Shown here piece after piece: positions 7,428-16,554 of a stretch of 64,000 nucleotides of DNA. This stretch comes from Imperialibacter sp040222385 (GTDB lineage Bacteria > Bacteroidota > Bacteroidia > Cytophagales > Cyclobacteriaceae). Position numbers and translations under genes: made by a program. The stretch is taken from assembly GCF_040222385.1 (NCBI RefSeq), contig NZ_JAVKDF010000022.1:496001-560000 (forward strand). Direction: 5' to 3'. How positions within the stretch are numbered: the first letter of the stretch is position 1; each line of letters opens with the position of its first letter. Under the pieces are notes generated by a model, which worked only from the letters and a program-made list of their open reading frames with translations, had not been told where the DNA came from and searched no databases.

Positions 7428-8576
7428 CTAGTTAATATCTTCCCCCTTTTCCAGCTTGGCTATGCCAGCCACAAGAGCATCTTTGTTGGGCTGATCAGGA
7501 GCATTTTCCATCGCTAGTTTGGCATACTTAAGCGCCGATTTATAGTTACCCACTGCGGAATATCCACGTGCCAGTCCAAAGTTCACCGGCCAGGTTTTAG
7601 GGTTCTTCTTAGCATTGAACTGGAACACCTCCAGGGCCTTTTGTTTTTCTCCCTGAGCGATCAGCTGACGACCGTAAGCATGTACCTGAAAAACACTTGC
7701 TGTGGGGTGATTGATAGCTTTGTCCATTATCCCGGCCGCCTCTTCCTTTTTGCCCAGCGCCGTTAACACACCTGCCTTGGTGGACAAGGTGGTGAAATTC
7801 TCTTCACCAACAAAAGAATTGGTCGATGCAGCTTCCGCCCAGGTAAGGGCCTCCTGCAGATTGATGTTTTTCGATAAACAAAATTGCACCGCAGCCACCC
7901 GGTTTTGCCAGTTGAAGCCTGGAGCATTCTCCATCTCGTTCCTTATTTTGGCCAGGTACAAATCGTTCATGTTGGGCACCGATATTTTGAAAGGTACCAT
8001 CAGCTCATCCCAGTACAGCGCTGCCACGGTGAATTCAGGCTGCCTGTCGATGAACTCATAGCTTAACCATTCATGGTAGGGAGCTTCTTTCGGCTGCACT
8101 TCTACCCTTAAGGCATCATCTTTCGCATCGTAGAAATAGCTTCCCCAGGCAGTAGAGGTGTTAGACAATATAAGCGTCCATGGCTTGTCTTTCTCGATAA
8201 TCATATGAAGTCCATAGGTGCCAGCTTTTATTGCTTTGCCTTCCACTTCCATGTCGTGAGAAAAGGTGATGGTCGTGTTCTGGTTAGCTCCTGCCCTCCA
8301 TGGCGAAGCAGTAGCTGTGCCAAAGCCAAGGTAATTCATTCCGTAAGGTTCGAGCTGTCCCCATATTTTACCCTTTCTGTCGGCCCCATTGGGTGCCGTC
8401 ACGTCCGGACTGTTGTAGTCGATTGTCACAGATGCAATGGAGCCTATATACTGCGTGACAATCGACTTTTGATTGTCGCCGCTGGGAGGTAACGTAATTC
8501 CCTGTGCCAAAAGACCTGTAACACATAAAAATGCAAGGGCCGTAGACAAGCCCAACTTTCTTGTAGAGTTGTTCAT
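7428..8576 (-). CDS. DUF2911 domain protein with TPR-like C-terminus, secreted
   Basis: I chose the ATG at 8576 over the upstream ATG at 8639 because it places a normal signal peptide (NNSTRKLGLSTALAFLCVTG...LAQG) at the N-terminus. The mature part begins with the DUF2911 pattern: 'SIVTQYIGSIASVTIDYNSP', 'KIWGQLEPYG', 'WRAGANQNTTITFSHD' and 'GTYGLHMI'. After residue about 230 it becomes helical with TPR-like repeats (AITWAEAA, KEEAAGIMDKAI, NYKSALKYAKLAM). DUF2911 proteins are common exported proteins in Bacteroidota with no established function. Confidence 0.85.
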   Translation of the reverse strand: MNNSTRKLGLSTALAFLCVTGLLAQGITLPPSGDNQKSIVTQYIGSIASVTIDYNSPDVTAPNGADRKGKIWGQLEPYGMNYLGFGTATASPWRAGANQNTTITFSHDMEVEGKAIKAGTYGLHMIIEKDKPWTLILSNTSTAWGSYFYDAKDDALRVEVQPKEAPYHEWLSYEFIDRQPEFTVAALYWDELMVPFKISVPNMNDLYLAKIRNEMENAPGFNWQNRVAAVQFCLSKNINLQEALTWAEAASTNSFVGEENFTTLSTKAGVLTALGKKEEAAGIMDKAINHPTASVFQVHAYGRQLIAQGEKQKALEVFQFNAKKNPKTWPVNFGLARGYSAVGNYKSALKYAKLAMENAPDQPNKDALVAGIAKLEKGEDIN

Positions 8577-8849
8577 AGAATGTTTATTTGTTGTAAAAAA
8601 AGCTTTTGACGGTTGGTCAACAAAAAAAAATAATTCCACCTCGCAAGGAGGTCGATAAAAATCAATAACGTTAGCTACGGTTGTGGGGTTGGTTCTATTT
8701 CACTATTAATACCAATGAGGTGAAATGGAATAAAGGACTAACAGCCCGGACTGGTTTGGCCCCTATACTATATTGGCAGAAAAGAATAGCATGTTGATGC
8801 TGATGCTCCAGAAACGCTTTTCAGAAACAAAAACAGCAAAGACACTGTG

Positions 8850-9386
8850 TTATCTTAAATCCTGCCAGGGCCGCTTCCCCGTGATTCCCTTGTAGTAGGC
8901 CATGATTCGCTCCATGTCCGTTTCCATGTCTCCCGGCATAAAAGGCTCAAGCATTTCTACTCTTCTTCGCTTAAAATCAAAGCTTACCAAAACAATCGGG
9001 ATATTGGCAGCTTTGGCAATCCTCCAAAATCCTGTCTTAAGCTTGTCCACTTTCTTTCTGGTACCTTCCGGCGCCAGTGCAATGGAGAATGCCTCCTTCG
9101 AGTCAAACAGGTCTACCACCGACTCGACAAGGCCGGCGGCATTGGTTCTGTCGACAGGATAACCGCCCAGCAACCGAAGAAAAACACTGAGTGGAAACCA
9201 GAAGAGCTCTTTTTTGCCCAAATATTTAGTATCAAGCCGAAAAATGGAACGAGCAGCCACGCCAACAAAAAAGTCCCAGAAGCTGGTATGAGGCGCTACT
9301 ACAATGATGAACTTCTTATCCGTAGGTTTGGTACCTATGGCTTCCCAGCCCAAAAGCCAAAACAGAAATCTAAAAACAGCTCTCAT
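8850..9386 (-). CDS. PlsC-like 1-acyl-glycerol-3-phosphate acyltransferase family protein
   Basis: The 178-residue protein has the acyltransferase HxxxxD motif as HTSFWD (residues about 33-38) and the substrate-binding 'APEGTRKK' motif (about 108-115). It is shorter than housekeeping PlsC and resembles the small lysophospholipid-acyltransferase subgroup. It would transfer an acyl chain to a lysolipid at the inner membrane. It lies 23 bases downstream of a patatin-like lipase gene, which fits a phospholipid-remodelling pair. Confidence 0.82.
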   Translation of the reverse strand: MRAVFRFLFWLLGWEAIGTKPTDKKFIIVVAPHTSFWDFFVGVAARSIFRLDTKYLGKKELFWFPLSVFLRLLGGYPVDRTNAAGLVESVVDLFDSKEAFSIALAPEGTRKKVDKLKTGFWRIAKAANIPIVLVSFDFKRRRVEMLEPFMPGDMETDMERIMAYYKGITGKRPWQDLR

Positions 9387-9409
9387 CAGGTCAGATGTTG
9401 TTTATATTT

Positions 9410-10186
9410 TCAAGATACGTCCTGCTTTAACTTCGACAACACAGATTTGTTGGAAAGAAGGTCGGAAGCATAGTCGTAACCAACCTGAAAAATCTGTTTC
9501 GCTTTTCTGAAGTCGAACACATGAAAGTTTTTGAGCTCTGTTGGCTCAATGAACAAATCGCATTTGGGCTTACGTGCCGCCACATTCTCGTTGATGGCCA
9601 GCAGCAGGCTTCTTTCCATCAGGCGCCGCATATTGCGCCCCAGGTATTGGTCAGAAATAGGATTGCAATGAACGCCGACAATTCTGTCGACATTGCCCAG
9701 CAATGGTTCCACAGGCAGGTTGTTGACCACGCCCCCATCCATGTACAACTCATCGCCAATGGCCATTGGCTCATACACCACCGGGATACAGCACGACGCC
9801 AGCACGGGACGCACCAGGTCTCCTTCTGAAAACACCCGTATTTTTCCTGTTCTCACGTTAGTGGCCGACACGTAAAAAGGTGTTTCAAGGTCGGCAAAAT
9901 TTGCACCACCGAAATAGGGTTTGAGAATTGCCTCCACGCTCCCTATTTTGAACAGGCCTCTTATGTTGATGGCCGGCATGAGAAATTTATACACGCTTGT
10001 TTTGGTGAAGATTTCAAGGGCTTCGTCGGGAGAATAGCCTTTGGCCAGGAACAAGCCGGCCACGGCACCTGCAGATGTACCCGAAATCACGTCAAAGTGA
10101 ATGCCTTTTTCCAACATCGCTTTCACTACCCCAAGGTGAGCAATGCCCCTTGCGCCTCCCCCCGATAAAGCCAAACCTGTTTTCAT
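9410..10186 (-). CDS. Patatin-like phospholipase family protein
   Basis: This 258-residue protein begins with the patatin oxyanion loop 'LALSGGGARGIAHLG'. It has the nucleophile elbow GTSAG (Ser about 39) and the Asp of the dyad in 'YMDGGVVNNLP'. RssA/NTE-type patatins hydrolyse acyl groups from phospholipids. The lysophospholipid-acyltransferase-like gene directly downstream suggests that released lysolipids may be re-acylated, which is an inference from context. Confidence 0.9.
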   Translation of the reverse strand: MKTGLALSGGGARGIAHLGVVKAMLEKGIHFDVISGTSAGAVAGLFLAKGYSPDEALEIFTKTSVYKFLMPAINIRGLFKIGSVEAILKPYFGGANFADLETPFYVSATNVRTGKIRVFSEGDLVRPVLASCCIPVVYEPMAIGDELYMDGGVVNNLPVEPLLGNVDRIVGVHCNPISDQYLGRNMRRLMERSLLLAINENVAARKPKCDLFIEPTELKNFHVFDFRKAKQIFQVGYDYASDLLSNKSVLSKLKQDVS

Positions 10187-10200
10187 GACGCCTCCTTTAA

Positions 10201-10223
10201 CAAAAAACCGGCACTAGGCCGGT
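10201..10223 (-). terminator. Intrinsic terminator after accA
   Basis: On the minus strand, ACCGGC / GCCGGT arms (10207-10223) with a 5-base loop are followed by a run of six T (10201-10206 read in reverse). It lies 26 bases beyond the accA stop codon and separates accA from the patatin/acyltransferase pair. Confidence 0.8.
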
Positions 10224-10248
10224 ATACTTTTAACGAGTTTGCCGATCG

Positions 10249-11196
10249 CTACTCAGACACGACACCCATCGCACAAAATTTGTCGATGCGGGAGCTAATT
10301 CTTTCTTCAGCAGACATCTTTTGAAGCTTTTTCAACTCAGCAAAAATCACTTTCTTTATTTCAGCTGCCGCCGACTTCATGTCGGTATGCGCACCGCCAA
10401 GGGGCTCCTTAATAATGCCATCGACCAGGTTCACGCCCAGCATATCTTTTGCCGTCAGTTTCAATGCATCAGCCGCCTGCTCTTTATAATCCCATGTGCG
10501 CCATAGAATGGCTGAGCAGTTTTCCGGCGAAATCACAGAATACCACGAATTTTCCAGCATCAGCACCCTATCTCCAATACCAATACCCAGCGCTCCGCCA
10601 GATGCCCCCTCACCTATGACGATACATATCACAGGTACTTTTAGCGTCATCATTTCTTTCAGGTTCCTGGCAATGGCCTCTCCCTGTCCTCTCTCTTCAG
10701 CTTCCAGCCCAGGAAAGGCCCCGGGGGTGTCGATAAAGGTGATGATGGGCACATTGAACTTTTCTGCTGTTTTCATCAGCCTGAGCGCCTTGCGATAGCC
10801 ATCAGGATTGGCCATACCGAAGTTTCTCATCTGGCGCTGCTTGGTGTTGCGACCTTTCTGCTGACCAATGAACATGACCGATTGCCCGTCCATTTCGCCC
10901 AGTCCGCCTATCATGGCTTTGTCGTCACTCACGGCTCTGTCTCCGTGCAACTCTATAAATTCGTTCGTTATTTCGTAGATGTAGTCAAGGGTGTAGGGGC
11001 GGTCGGGGTGTCTCGACAGCTGAACTCTTTGCCACCTGGTCAAATTGGTAAACGTCTCTTCTTTCAATCTAATGATCTTGTCTTCGAGCTTGTGAACTGC
11101 GTCAGTCACGTCCACCCCATTGTCAGAAGCCAGCCTCTTCATTTCGTTCAGCTTCGCCTCTAAATCTACTATGGGTTTTTCAAATTCTAAATGCAT
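10249..11196 (-). CDS. accA: Acetyl-CoA carboxylase carboxyltransferase subunit alpha
   Basis: The product has 315 residues, the usual AccA length. It has the helical N-terminus 'FEKPIVDLEAKLNEMK', then 'WQRVQLSRHPDRPYTLDYI', 'FIELHGDRAV', the oxyanion-type 'IGEGASGGALGIGIGD' and 'YSVISPENCSAILW'. With AccD it transfers the carboxyl group from carboxybiotin to acetyl-CoA to make malonyl-CoA, the first step of fatty-acid synthesis. It forms its own transcription unit between a promoter-like element and a terminator. Confidence 0.96.
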   Translation of the reverse strand: MHLEFEKPIVDLEAKLNEMKRLASDNGVDVTDAVHKLEDKIIRLKEETFTNLTRWQRVQLSRHPDRPYTLDYIYEITNEFIELHGDRAVSDDKAMIGGLGEMDGQSVMFIGQQKGRNTKQRQMRNFGMANPDGYRKALRLMKTAEKFNVPIITFIDTPGAFPGLEAEERGQGEAIARNLKEMMTLKVPVICIVIGEGASGGALGIGIGDRVLMLENSWYSVISPENCSAILWRTWDYKEQAADALKLTAKDMLGVNLVDGIIKEPLGGAHTDMKSAAAEIKKVIFAELKKLQKMSAEERISSRIDKFCAMGVVSE

Positions 11197-11216
11197 CGCC
11201 TAGTGGTTTTATGCTA

Positions 11217-11224
11217 CAAATTTA
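11217..11224 (-). promoter_or_regulatory. Probable accA promoter -7 element
   Basis: On the minus strand, TAAATTTG matches TAnnTTTG 20 bases before the accA start. A GTTG that could act as the -33 element lies about 22 bases further upstream (11247-11250). Confidence 0.5.
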
Positions 11225-11550
11225 GGATTAAATTCTTAACTACTCGCAACTGTATGATAAACCTAATTAACGACATTCTATCGAAACAAATGCATTGATT
11301 GGAACTGAATGATAGCGAGGGGATTAACTCTCGCAGCTATAAAAAACCAGTTGTACTCCGATAATTTCCTTACACCATAAAAAACAACCGGAGAACAAGA
11401 GGCTTTAACAAATACATGGAAGTTGTCGAAATCAAACAGCTTTAAACTGATGTTCTCGTTACCGTTGAACCTTCTGGCTCTGGCGAGGCCAATTCCTCAC
11501 AACTATACCCTGTGCAGTTATCAGCAAGAATACTTCAAATTCAACATCTT
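11225..11550. other. Intergenic stretch between M28 peptidase and accA
   Basis: This holds upstream sequence of accA and the 3' flank of the M28 peptidase gene. A 67-codon plus-strand frame (11423-11626) overlaps the peptidase gene antisense and has no recognisable features. I see no repeats or RNA genes. Confidence 0.45.
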
Positions 11551-13098
11551 TCAATTCCCCCCATCCCTGTTTGGCGACCTTGGCTCAGGCCAGGTCATCG
11601 GCTCGCCTGTCCGGGGGCTGAGGTGAAGCACTGATTTTTCCCGGGAAGTCCTTTCCGGATCTTCACTGGCCTGGTAGGCCAGAATAGCCGTCAGGATGGC
11701 GTTATTGCGCACATCATCGAACACGATCTTGTCGTAGGTGTCGAGGTTAGTGTGCCACGTATAGTTGCCATAACTCCAGCTAAGCGAGCTAAGAGAAAAG
11801 CCTGGAGCGCCTGCCGCTACAAAAGAAGCATAGTCGGAACCGCCGCCACCAGGAGTGCCGGGAAAGGTAGTTTCAATTTCATTTTTAAACTGCTTAGGCA
11901 CAGCCTCCAACCAGCGGGTGATGTAGTCGTACGAATGAAGGAAGCCCTGGCCGGAAATGTTTACTACCCTGCCTGTGCCGTTGTCCTGATTAAAAAGAGC
12001 TTGTAAGTTTTCTACGATGTCCGGATGGTCTTCCACAAAAGCCCTTGAACCATTTAGCCCCTGCTCTTCGCTGGCCCAGTGGCCAATGATGATGGTGCGT
12101 TTGGGATTAGGGTACACTTTTTTGAGAATGCGAGCAGCTTCCATCATGGTTAGGGTGCCGGTGCCATTGTCGGTAGCACCTGTGCCGCCGTCCCATGAAT
12201 CGAAGTGAGCGGAAAGCATCACATATTCATTTGGAAGCTCCGAGCCGGGTATAGTGGCAATGGTATTGAACGTGGGCACGGTGCCCAGGTCCTTAGATTC
12301 TGCCACCACTTTGATCACAGGCGCATCGCCTTTCTCCACCATGCGGTAGAGCATCCCATAATCTTCAAGCGACAAGTCCACTACCGGAATGGCCTTGGTA
12401 TTGGCTCCAAAAATCTTGTTAGCACCAAAGCCTTTCGACCACCTCGACTGCACAATGCCAACGGCACCAGCAGCTTCCAGCGCTTCGTTGATATTGCGGG
12501 TTGTGTAGCCTGTGTTTTTTATGTTTTGATTCCACTTGTCTGTCTGCACTTCCCGCTCCTTCTTCATTTTCCCGAAGGACTCTTCGGTGGCAAACTCTTC
12601 CCAGTTGTAATCGGGGCGGCCTGTGGGTTCAAGCATCGATACCATGACAAATTTGCCTTTGACACTGGGCAGCCATTTCGTGAAAGCCTCGGCATCTGCC
12701 ACTTCCGGCAAGGTGATCAGCCCTGCAGTAGTCCCCTTCTTTGGTGTGGGCGGGCTCCAGGCCAGCTGCGTGCCATGCAGCGTCGCCACCCGTGGCGATA
12801 CCATATCGATATGCGTAATGCCTCTCTCCCAGCCTTTCCATTTGCCCCACTCCTCATTTTCGGCAGTAATGCCCCAGCCAGCATAGGTCTTCACCGCCCA
12901 ATCGTTGGCTGCTTTCATTTGTGGTGTGCCCACCAGGCGTGGCCCGATCACGTCCATCAATTGATGGCCCAACACTTCGAGTTGAGAATTGTCGGTGCCT
13001 TCAGCAACGATTTTATCTACGATGGCGTCATCTTGTGCAACGACCACCTGTGCCACTAAAATGGATAGCAGGAATGCCAGCTGGAATATCTTCTTCAT
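11551..13098 (-). CDS. M28-family metallopeptidase, secreted
   Basis: This 515-residue protein has a signal peptide (KKIFQLAFLLSILVAQVVVAQ). The M28 zinc-site pattern is complete: 'SAHFDSWDGGTGATDNGTG' (His and bridging Asp), 'ASEEQGLNGS' (the Glu-Glu pair), an Asp in 'LFNQDNGTG' and a final His in 'WHTNLDTYD'. A PA-like insert lies before the catalytic domain. M28 enzymes are di-zinc aminopeptidases or carboxypeptidases, and the signal peptide places it in the periplasm or outside. Substrate specificity cannot be read. Confidence 0.93.
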   Translation of the reverse strand: MKKIFQLAFLLSILVAQVVVAQDDAIVDKIVAEGTDNSQLEVLGHQLMDVIGPRLVGTPQMKAANDWAVKTYAGWGITAENEEWGKWKGWERGITHIDMVSPRVATLHGTQLAWSPPTPKKGTTAGLITLPEVADAEAFTKWLPSVKGKFVMVSMLEPTGRPDYNWEEFATEESFGKMKKEREVQTDKWNQNIKNTGYTTRNINEALEAAGAVGIVQSRWSKGFGANKIFGANTKAIPVVDLSLEDYGMLYRMVEKGDAPVIKVVAESKDLGTVPTFNTIATIPGSELPNEYVMLSAHFDSWDGGTGATDNGTGTLTMMEAARILKKVYPNPKRTIIIGHWASEEQGLNGSRAFVEDHPDIVENLQALFNQDNGTGRVVNISGQGFLHSYDYITRWLEAVPKQFKNEIETTFPGTPGGGGSDYASFVAAGAPGFSLSSLSWSYGNYTWHTNLDTYDKIVFDDVRNNAILTAILAYQASEDPERTSREKSVLHLSPRTGEPMTWPEPRSPNRDGGN

Positions 13099-13282
13099 AA
13101 GTTGTTTGGTAATCGGTTGAAATCAGGATTAATGAGCTGCTAAAGTATCGGATTTTCAACCTTGAGGAAGCCGGTTTTGATGAGTGGCTGGCTGTTAATT
13201 TGATGGCTCATTTACAGAGGTGTGAGAAAAGAGAACAGGCAAAGCTACCTGCTTCGGAGTAGGGGCAATACAAACAAGGCTG

Positions 13283-13456
13283 CTAGTCGTCGGTACTTTC
13301 TTCGCTTTCTTTTTTCATGAGCGACTGCCCGATGGCGGCACCCATGGCGACACCCAGTGCAATCCACAAACCCAAGTTATCTGTTGCGGCACCTATGGCA
13401 GTGCCAATGGCTATGCCCATGGCTATCCCAGTGGCAAGTCGGCTGTTCTTTTTCAT
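13283..13456 (-). CDS. 57-residue glycine-zipper membrane protein
   Basis: A short minus-strand frame starts at ATG 13456 and stops at 13283. It begins MKKNSRLATG and then alternates small residues in two helical segments (GIAMGIAIGTAIGAA and LWIALGVAMGAAIGQ), ending in a charged tail KKESEESTDD. The GxxxG/AxxxG spacing is typical of glycine-zipper helices that pack in membranes. Small proteins of this kind are frequent in Bacteroidota. The codon pattern and coherent two-helix design argue that it is real. The function is unknown. Confidence 0.7.
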   Translation of the reverse strand: MKKNSRLATGIAMGIAIGTAIGAATDNLGLWIALGVAMGAAIGQSLMKKESEESTDD

Positions 13457-13626
13457 AAGTTTCGAATTTTTCGCTGCTGTTAGATAACATGTCAGGCCAG
13501 GTTTCTCACGAGACTAGCATGTAAAAAGGTACAAAAAAAATTCATCCGGGCAAAGTTGAAGCACCAGTGTTGCTTACAATCATTTATTCTTACCTCAGAC
13601 TCTTCAGGGAACTCTACCTGGTTAGC

Positions 13627-14991
13627 CTAATGGTTTGTTCTCATACTTGCATCTTTCTCCGCCAGCACCTTCTGCGGGTTGTCTGCCCAAAAGGCCAGTA
13701 TGGTCAGCGTAAAGTACACCGCAAAGCACACCCAGCCACTCACATTGTAGGTGCCGAAGTACGACAACGAACGGCTGAACAGCATTGGCCCGAGGGCACT
13801 GCCGAAAACGATCATCATCATGGCCTGGCCGCTGATGGCACCCAGGTGAGTACGGCCATAGTACCTTGGCCAGGTGACGGTGGCCAGTACGGCATAGAGG
13901 CCTGTCATGAAACCATTGCCAATAATGATCAGGTAGTAGCCCCAGCTGGTAGTGCCCAGGAAGATCACGCCAAGGATGCCCAGGCAGGCTCCCCCTCCTT
14001 TGAAGTATAGCAGGTATTTGAGCGGAATGTGGTCGCTGACGCTGCTCGCCACCAGCGTAACCACCACGGCGATGATGGCCACGGGCTGGAAGATGGTGAT
14101 GGCCATGGTATCGGGCAGCCCGGCCTCCGCAAAAACGGACATCACATGAAAAGTGAAGCCCGTGAAATACAATGCCTGCATCGCCATCATAAGGGCAAAG
14201 ACCCAGAAAGGGAAGTTGCGAATAGCTTCAGCAGCGGTAAACTCTTTGATCACCGGGAAAAGGATCTTTTTCTTTTTGGCAGATGTGGCAACCTCCTTCC
14301 CCGGCGAGCGGCCATCAGGTAACAGGCCGCTGTCTTCAGGTCGATTGCGGAAAAACACGATAATCACGACAGGAAACGCCAAGCCGACCAGCAGCGCCAT
14401 CACCAGCCAGGCTCCTTCCCAGGTATAGGCCTCGATGAGGGTGAAAAGGAAAAGTGGAGAGATAGAAAAGGCCAGCGACACGAATACATTGCTAAAGCCT
14501 GTGGCGAATCCACGGCGCTGATCGAACCACTGAACCATCATGTTGCGGGACACGATGGTGAGCACACCCTGCCCGAAAAAGCGCAGCAGCAGAAAGGTGG
14601 CAAACAACGTGATGACGATGGCGGTAGTGGCTTGTGCGGCGATCCAGCCCGACAGCAGTCCGTCGATATTGCTGAGCCAAACGAGGATCAGCCCAAGCCC
14701 AATAGCGGCAGCCACAGCCGTGGGGCGCACGCCCAGGCGGTCGTACAGCCGGCCTGCCCAGGGCAGCATAAAGGAGCTGCCGATGGTGCCAAGCATGTAA
14801 GCGAAGCTCAGCTCATCCCGGCTGATATGCAGGCTCCCCAGCAGCGAGTCGGTGAATACCGACACGCCCATGGTTTGGCCGGGGATGCTCATCACGATGC
14901 CGAGTGATCCCCAAAGGAGGATCATCCATCCGTAAAAAAAGGGCCACTTCCCGGGATGAAACGGAAAATTCGCCCACTCTCGTCTTTTCAT
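13627..14991 (-). CDS. MFS transporter
   Basis: The 454-residue protein has about 12 membrane helices. The MFS loop 2-3 motif is present as 'GRLYDRLGVRP' (residues about 80-90). The arrangement with a 'GWMILLWGSLGIVMSIPGQTMGVSVF' first helix resembles the OFA (oxalate/formate antiporter-like) group of the major facilitator superfamily. Substrate is unknown. It stands alone, with converging or unrelated neighbours on both sides. Confidence 0.85.
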   Translation of the reverse strand: MKRREWANFPFHPGKWPFFYGWMILLWGSLGIVMSIPGQTMGVSVFTDSLLGSLHISRDELSFAYMLGTIGSSFMLPWAGRLYDRLGVRPTAVAAAIGLGLILVWLSNIDGLLSGWIAAQATTAIVITLFATFLLLRFFGQGVLTIVSRNMMVQWFDQRRGFATGFSNVFVSLAFSISPLFLFTLIEAYTWEGAWLVMALLVGLAFPVVIIVFFRNRPEDSGLLPDGRSPGKEVATSAKKKKILFPVIKEFTAAEAIRNFPFWVFALMMAMQALYFTGFTFHVMSVFAEAGLPDTMAITIFQPVAIIAVVVTLVASSVSDHIPLKYLLYFKGGGACLGILGVIFLGTTSWGYYLIIIGNGFMTGLYAVLATVTWPRYYGRTHLGAISGQAMMMIVFGSALGPMLFSRSLSYFGTYNVSGWVCFAVYFTLTILAFWADNPQKVLAEKDASMRTNH

Positions 14992-15086
14992 AGGAAGGTG
15001 TGAAGGTAATAAACTTTGGAGGGAGTTGGGGTGGTAAATTAGGCTAACCGCTTTCAGTCACAACAAGGCAACTCTGCAAATTAAGA

Positions 15087-15410
15087 CTACTTAATTTTCT
15101 TCTTGATTTTTCCAGGATGCTGGCTTGTATGGAACACCATAACAATGATCACCTCCGTTTCTGTCACCTCATAAATGAGTTTGTAACTCCACTTGCTGGC
15201 CGATCTATAATTTTCCGGTTCGTTGATCAGGTTTGGCTCTCTTGCATATTTTTCTGGAAAGGTTCCCAAACTTTTGGCAAGCGACAACAATGCCTTTCTA
15301 ACCTTATGAGCGGCTGACGTAGAATCTTCTTTTATGTATTCATAAATATCCCGTAACGAGTCAACTGCTTGACTATCCCACCTAACAGGCAGACGGTTTT
15401 TCTTTACCAA
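15087..15410 (-). CDS. RelE/ParE-family toxin
   Basis: The 107-residue protein has the ParE/RelE layout: 'VRWDSQAVDSLRDIYEYIKEDS', a helical pair, then the C-terminal strands with 'NYRSASKWSYKLIYEVTETEVIIVMVFHTSQHP'. RelE-type proteins cleave mRNA on the ribosome, while ParE-type proteins poison gyrase; which applies here cannot be decided by eye. It follows its presumed antitoxin and overlaps that gene by 7 bases, as usual for toxin-antitoxin operons. Confidence 0.85.
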   Translation of the reverse strand: MVKKNRLPVRWDSQAVDSLRDIYEYIKEDSTSAAHKVRKALLSLAKSLGTFPEKYAREPNLINEPENYRSASKWSYKLIYEVTETEVIIVMVFHTSQHPGKIKKKIK

Positions 15411-15667
15411 TTTTCCGATTCTTTTTCCAAGTCTTCCTGGGAAGTGTATTCTCCAGACTTTACCCGTTTGGAAGCCTCCCGTGCCCGTTGAACAAGTTTT
15501 GACTTTGTAATTGCTTCCCCTTTTGTTGTATATCCTACTATGGGATCACTGGCCACTGGAAGTGCCTTTTCAATGATTTTCAGGTAAGCGTGAAGCAATT
15601 CTTCATCTTCGATACTGTCAATTAGATGATGAAGTGATTCCCTGACTGTTGCAGTTGCCATAACCAT
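15404..15667 (-). CDS. Antitoxin of the RelE/ParE module
   Basis: This 87-residue protein has a helical N-terminus (TVRESLHHLIDSIEDEELLHAYLKI) and a charged C-terminus ending in EKESENW, typical for the toxin-wrapping tail of an antitoxin. It lies first in the operon and overlaps the toxin gene by 7 bases. The first MVMATATV residues allow an alternative start at the second Met (15661). It probably neutralises the toxin and autoregulates the operon. Confidence 0.78.
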   Translation of the reverse strand: MVMATATVRESLHHLIDSIEDEELLHAYLKIIEKALPVASDPIVGYTTKGEAITKSKLVQRAREASKRVKSGEYTSQEDLEKESENW

Positions 15668-15752
15668 GTCTTTTTACAAATAAACAATTTTTTGCTTTCA
15701 AATCGAATTTCGAATGACGTAAGTCCGATCATCACAAGAGTAAGTCGAAACG

Positions 15753-15798
15753 ATTAAAGAGGTCACTCTGCCACAAAGCAAATAGTGACCTCTTTAAT
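15753..15798. repeat. Perfect 15-bp inverted repeat upstream of the toxin-antitoxin operon
   Basis: Arms ATTAAAGAGGTCACT and AGTGACCTCTTTAAT (15753-15767, 15784-15798) pair perfectly around a 16-base loop. It lies 86 bases upstream of the antitoxin start with no other gene nearby. It could be a bidirectional terminator left by a lost neighbour, or an extended operator or leader hairpin for the toxin-antitoxin operon. Confidence 0.7.
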
Positions 15799-16504
15799 TT
15801 GGTGTTAGCGGAGCGGCTCTAAAGCGTTGACCACCCCCGTCGGCAATTGATTGTAGTCAGCAATTGTATCTTCGAGCCAAGAAAGCTTGCTCCTAACTGC
15901 CATCTACCCCGGCCCGATCGGGGAAACCTAAAGGGCGCAAGGCGACGATTTCACTTCGGAACGACTGCCCACTCTGCCATTTCCAGTTTTCGCAACAATA
16001 ACTTTATCTGTCACGAAATCTTAATAAGACGCAACGCCCTACCAGGCGGGTGGGCGAAAAATGGTGGCTGGGTGCGGGCTCTTGGCTTGTGCGTTAATTT
16101 TTCGTTGACTTTTCGGTCGCTCGGCGAACCGCCGCCGAAGCGGGTTACTTTTTGTCCCATCCGGGAACGGCAAGAAAAACGGTCCGCCGATGCGGTAACA
16201 GCCAGTCCGGCTTGAGGGCAAAAAGCTAACCTTTAGTGGGACAGAAATTAAGAAATGTGCAGAAACCTTGAGAGAAAATCGATCCTAGTCGCCGTTCTAG
16301 CCCGTTCTGGAGCAGGGCACCCATAGTACGCAAGTCCACGATTTAGCTTCGTAACAGGCAGATTGCTTCAGTCGCTGGAATGCACTACTCACAATTGATA
16401 ACTATGTAACTCCTTCGCAATAACCGATGAGTTTGTGCTAGCGTGTATTAATTCGGAGTCTCAACCACCCATTGCACGTCCTCCCACTTCGCAAATGCCC
16501 CCCA
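15799..16504. other. 700-bp gene-poor stretch
   Basis: No frame here looks like a real gene. The open frames (15847-16215 plus, 16039-16221 minus) are rich in Arg, Pro and Ser and look like shadows of G+C-rich non-coding DNA. A short palindrome CCCCG...CGGGG lies near 15909-15925. The stretch may be a decayed mobile or RNA-derived element. I cannot identify it. Confidence 0.4.
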
Positions 16505-16534
16505 ACAAAAAAGGTGACCTCCCGATCACCTTTT
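16505..16534 (-). terminator. Intrinsic terminator of the iorBA operon
   Basis: On the minus strand, AAAAGGTGA / TCACCTTTT arms (16509-16517, 16526-16534) enclose an 8-base loop. A T-rich run follows in the minus direction, 20 bases beyond the stop of the molybdopterin subunit gene. Confidence 0.8.
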
Positions 16535-16554
16535 GTTTTCTGGTTGATGCCCCC

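Noticed and set aside
11423..11626. 67-codon plus-strand frame
   Set aside because: Overlaps the M28 gene antisense and shows no protein-like pattern.
16039..16221. 60-codon minus-strand Arg/Pro-rich frame
   Set aside because: Composition of a shadow frame in G+C-rich non-coding DNA; no start context.
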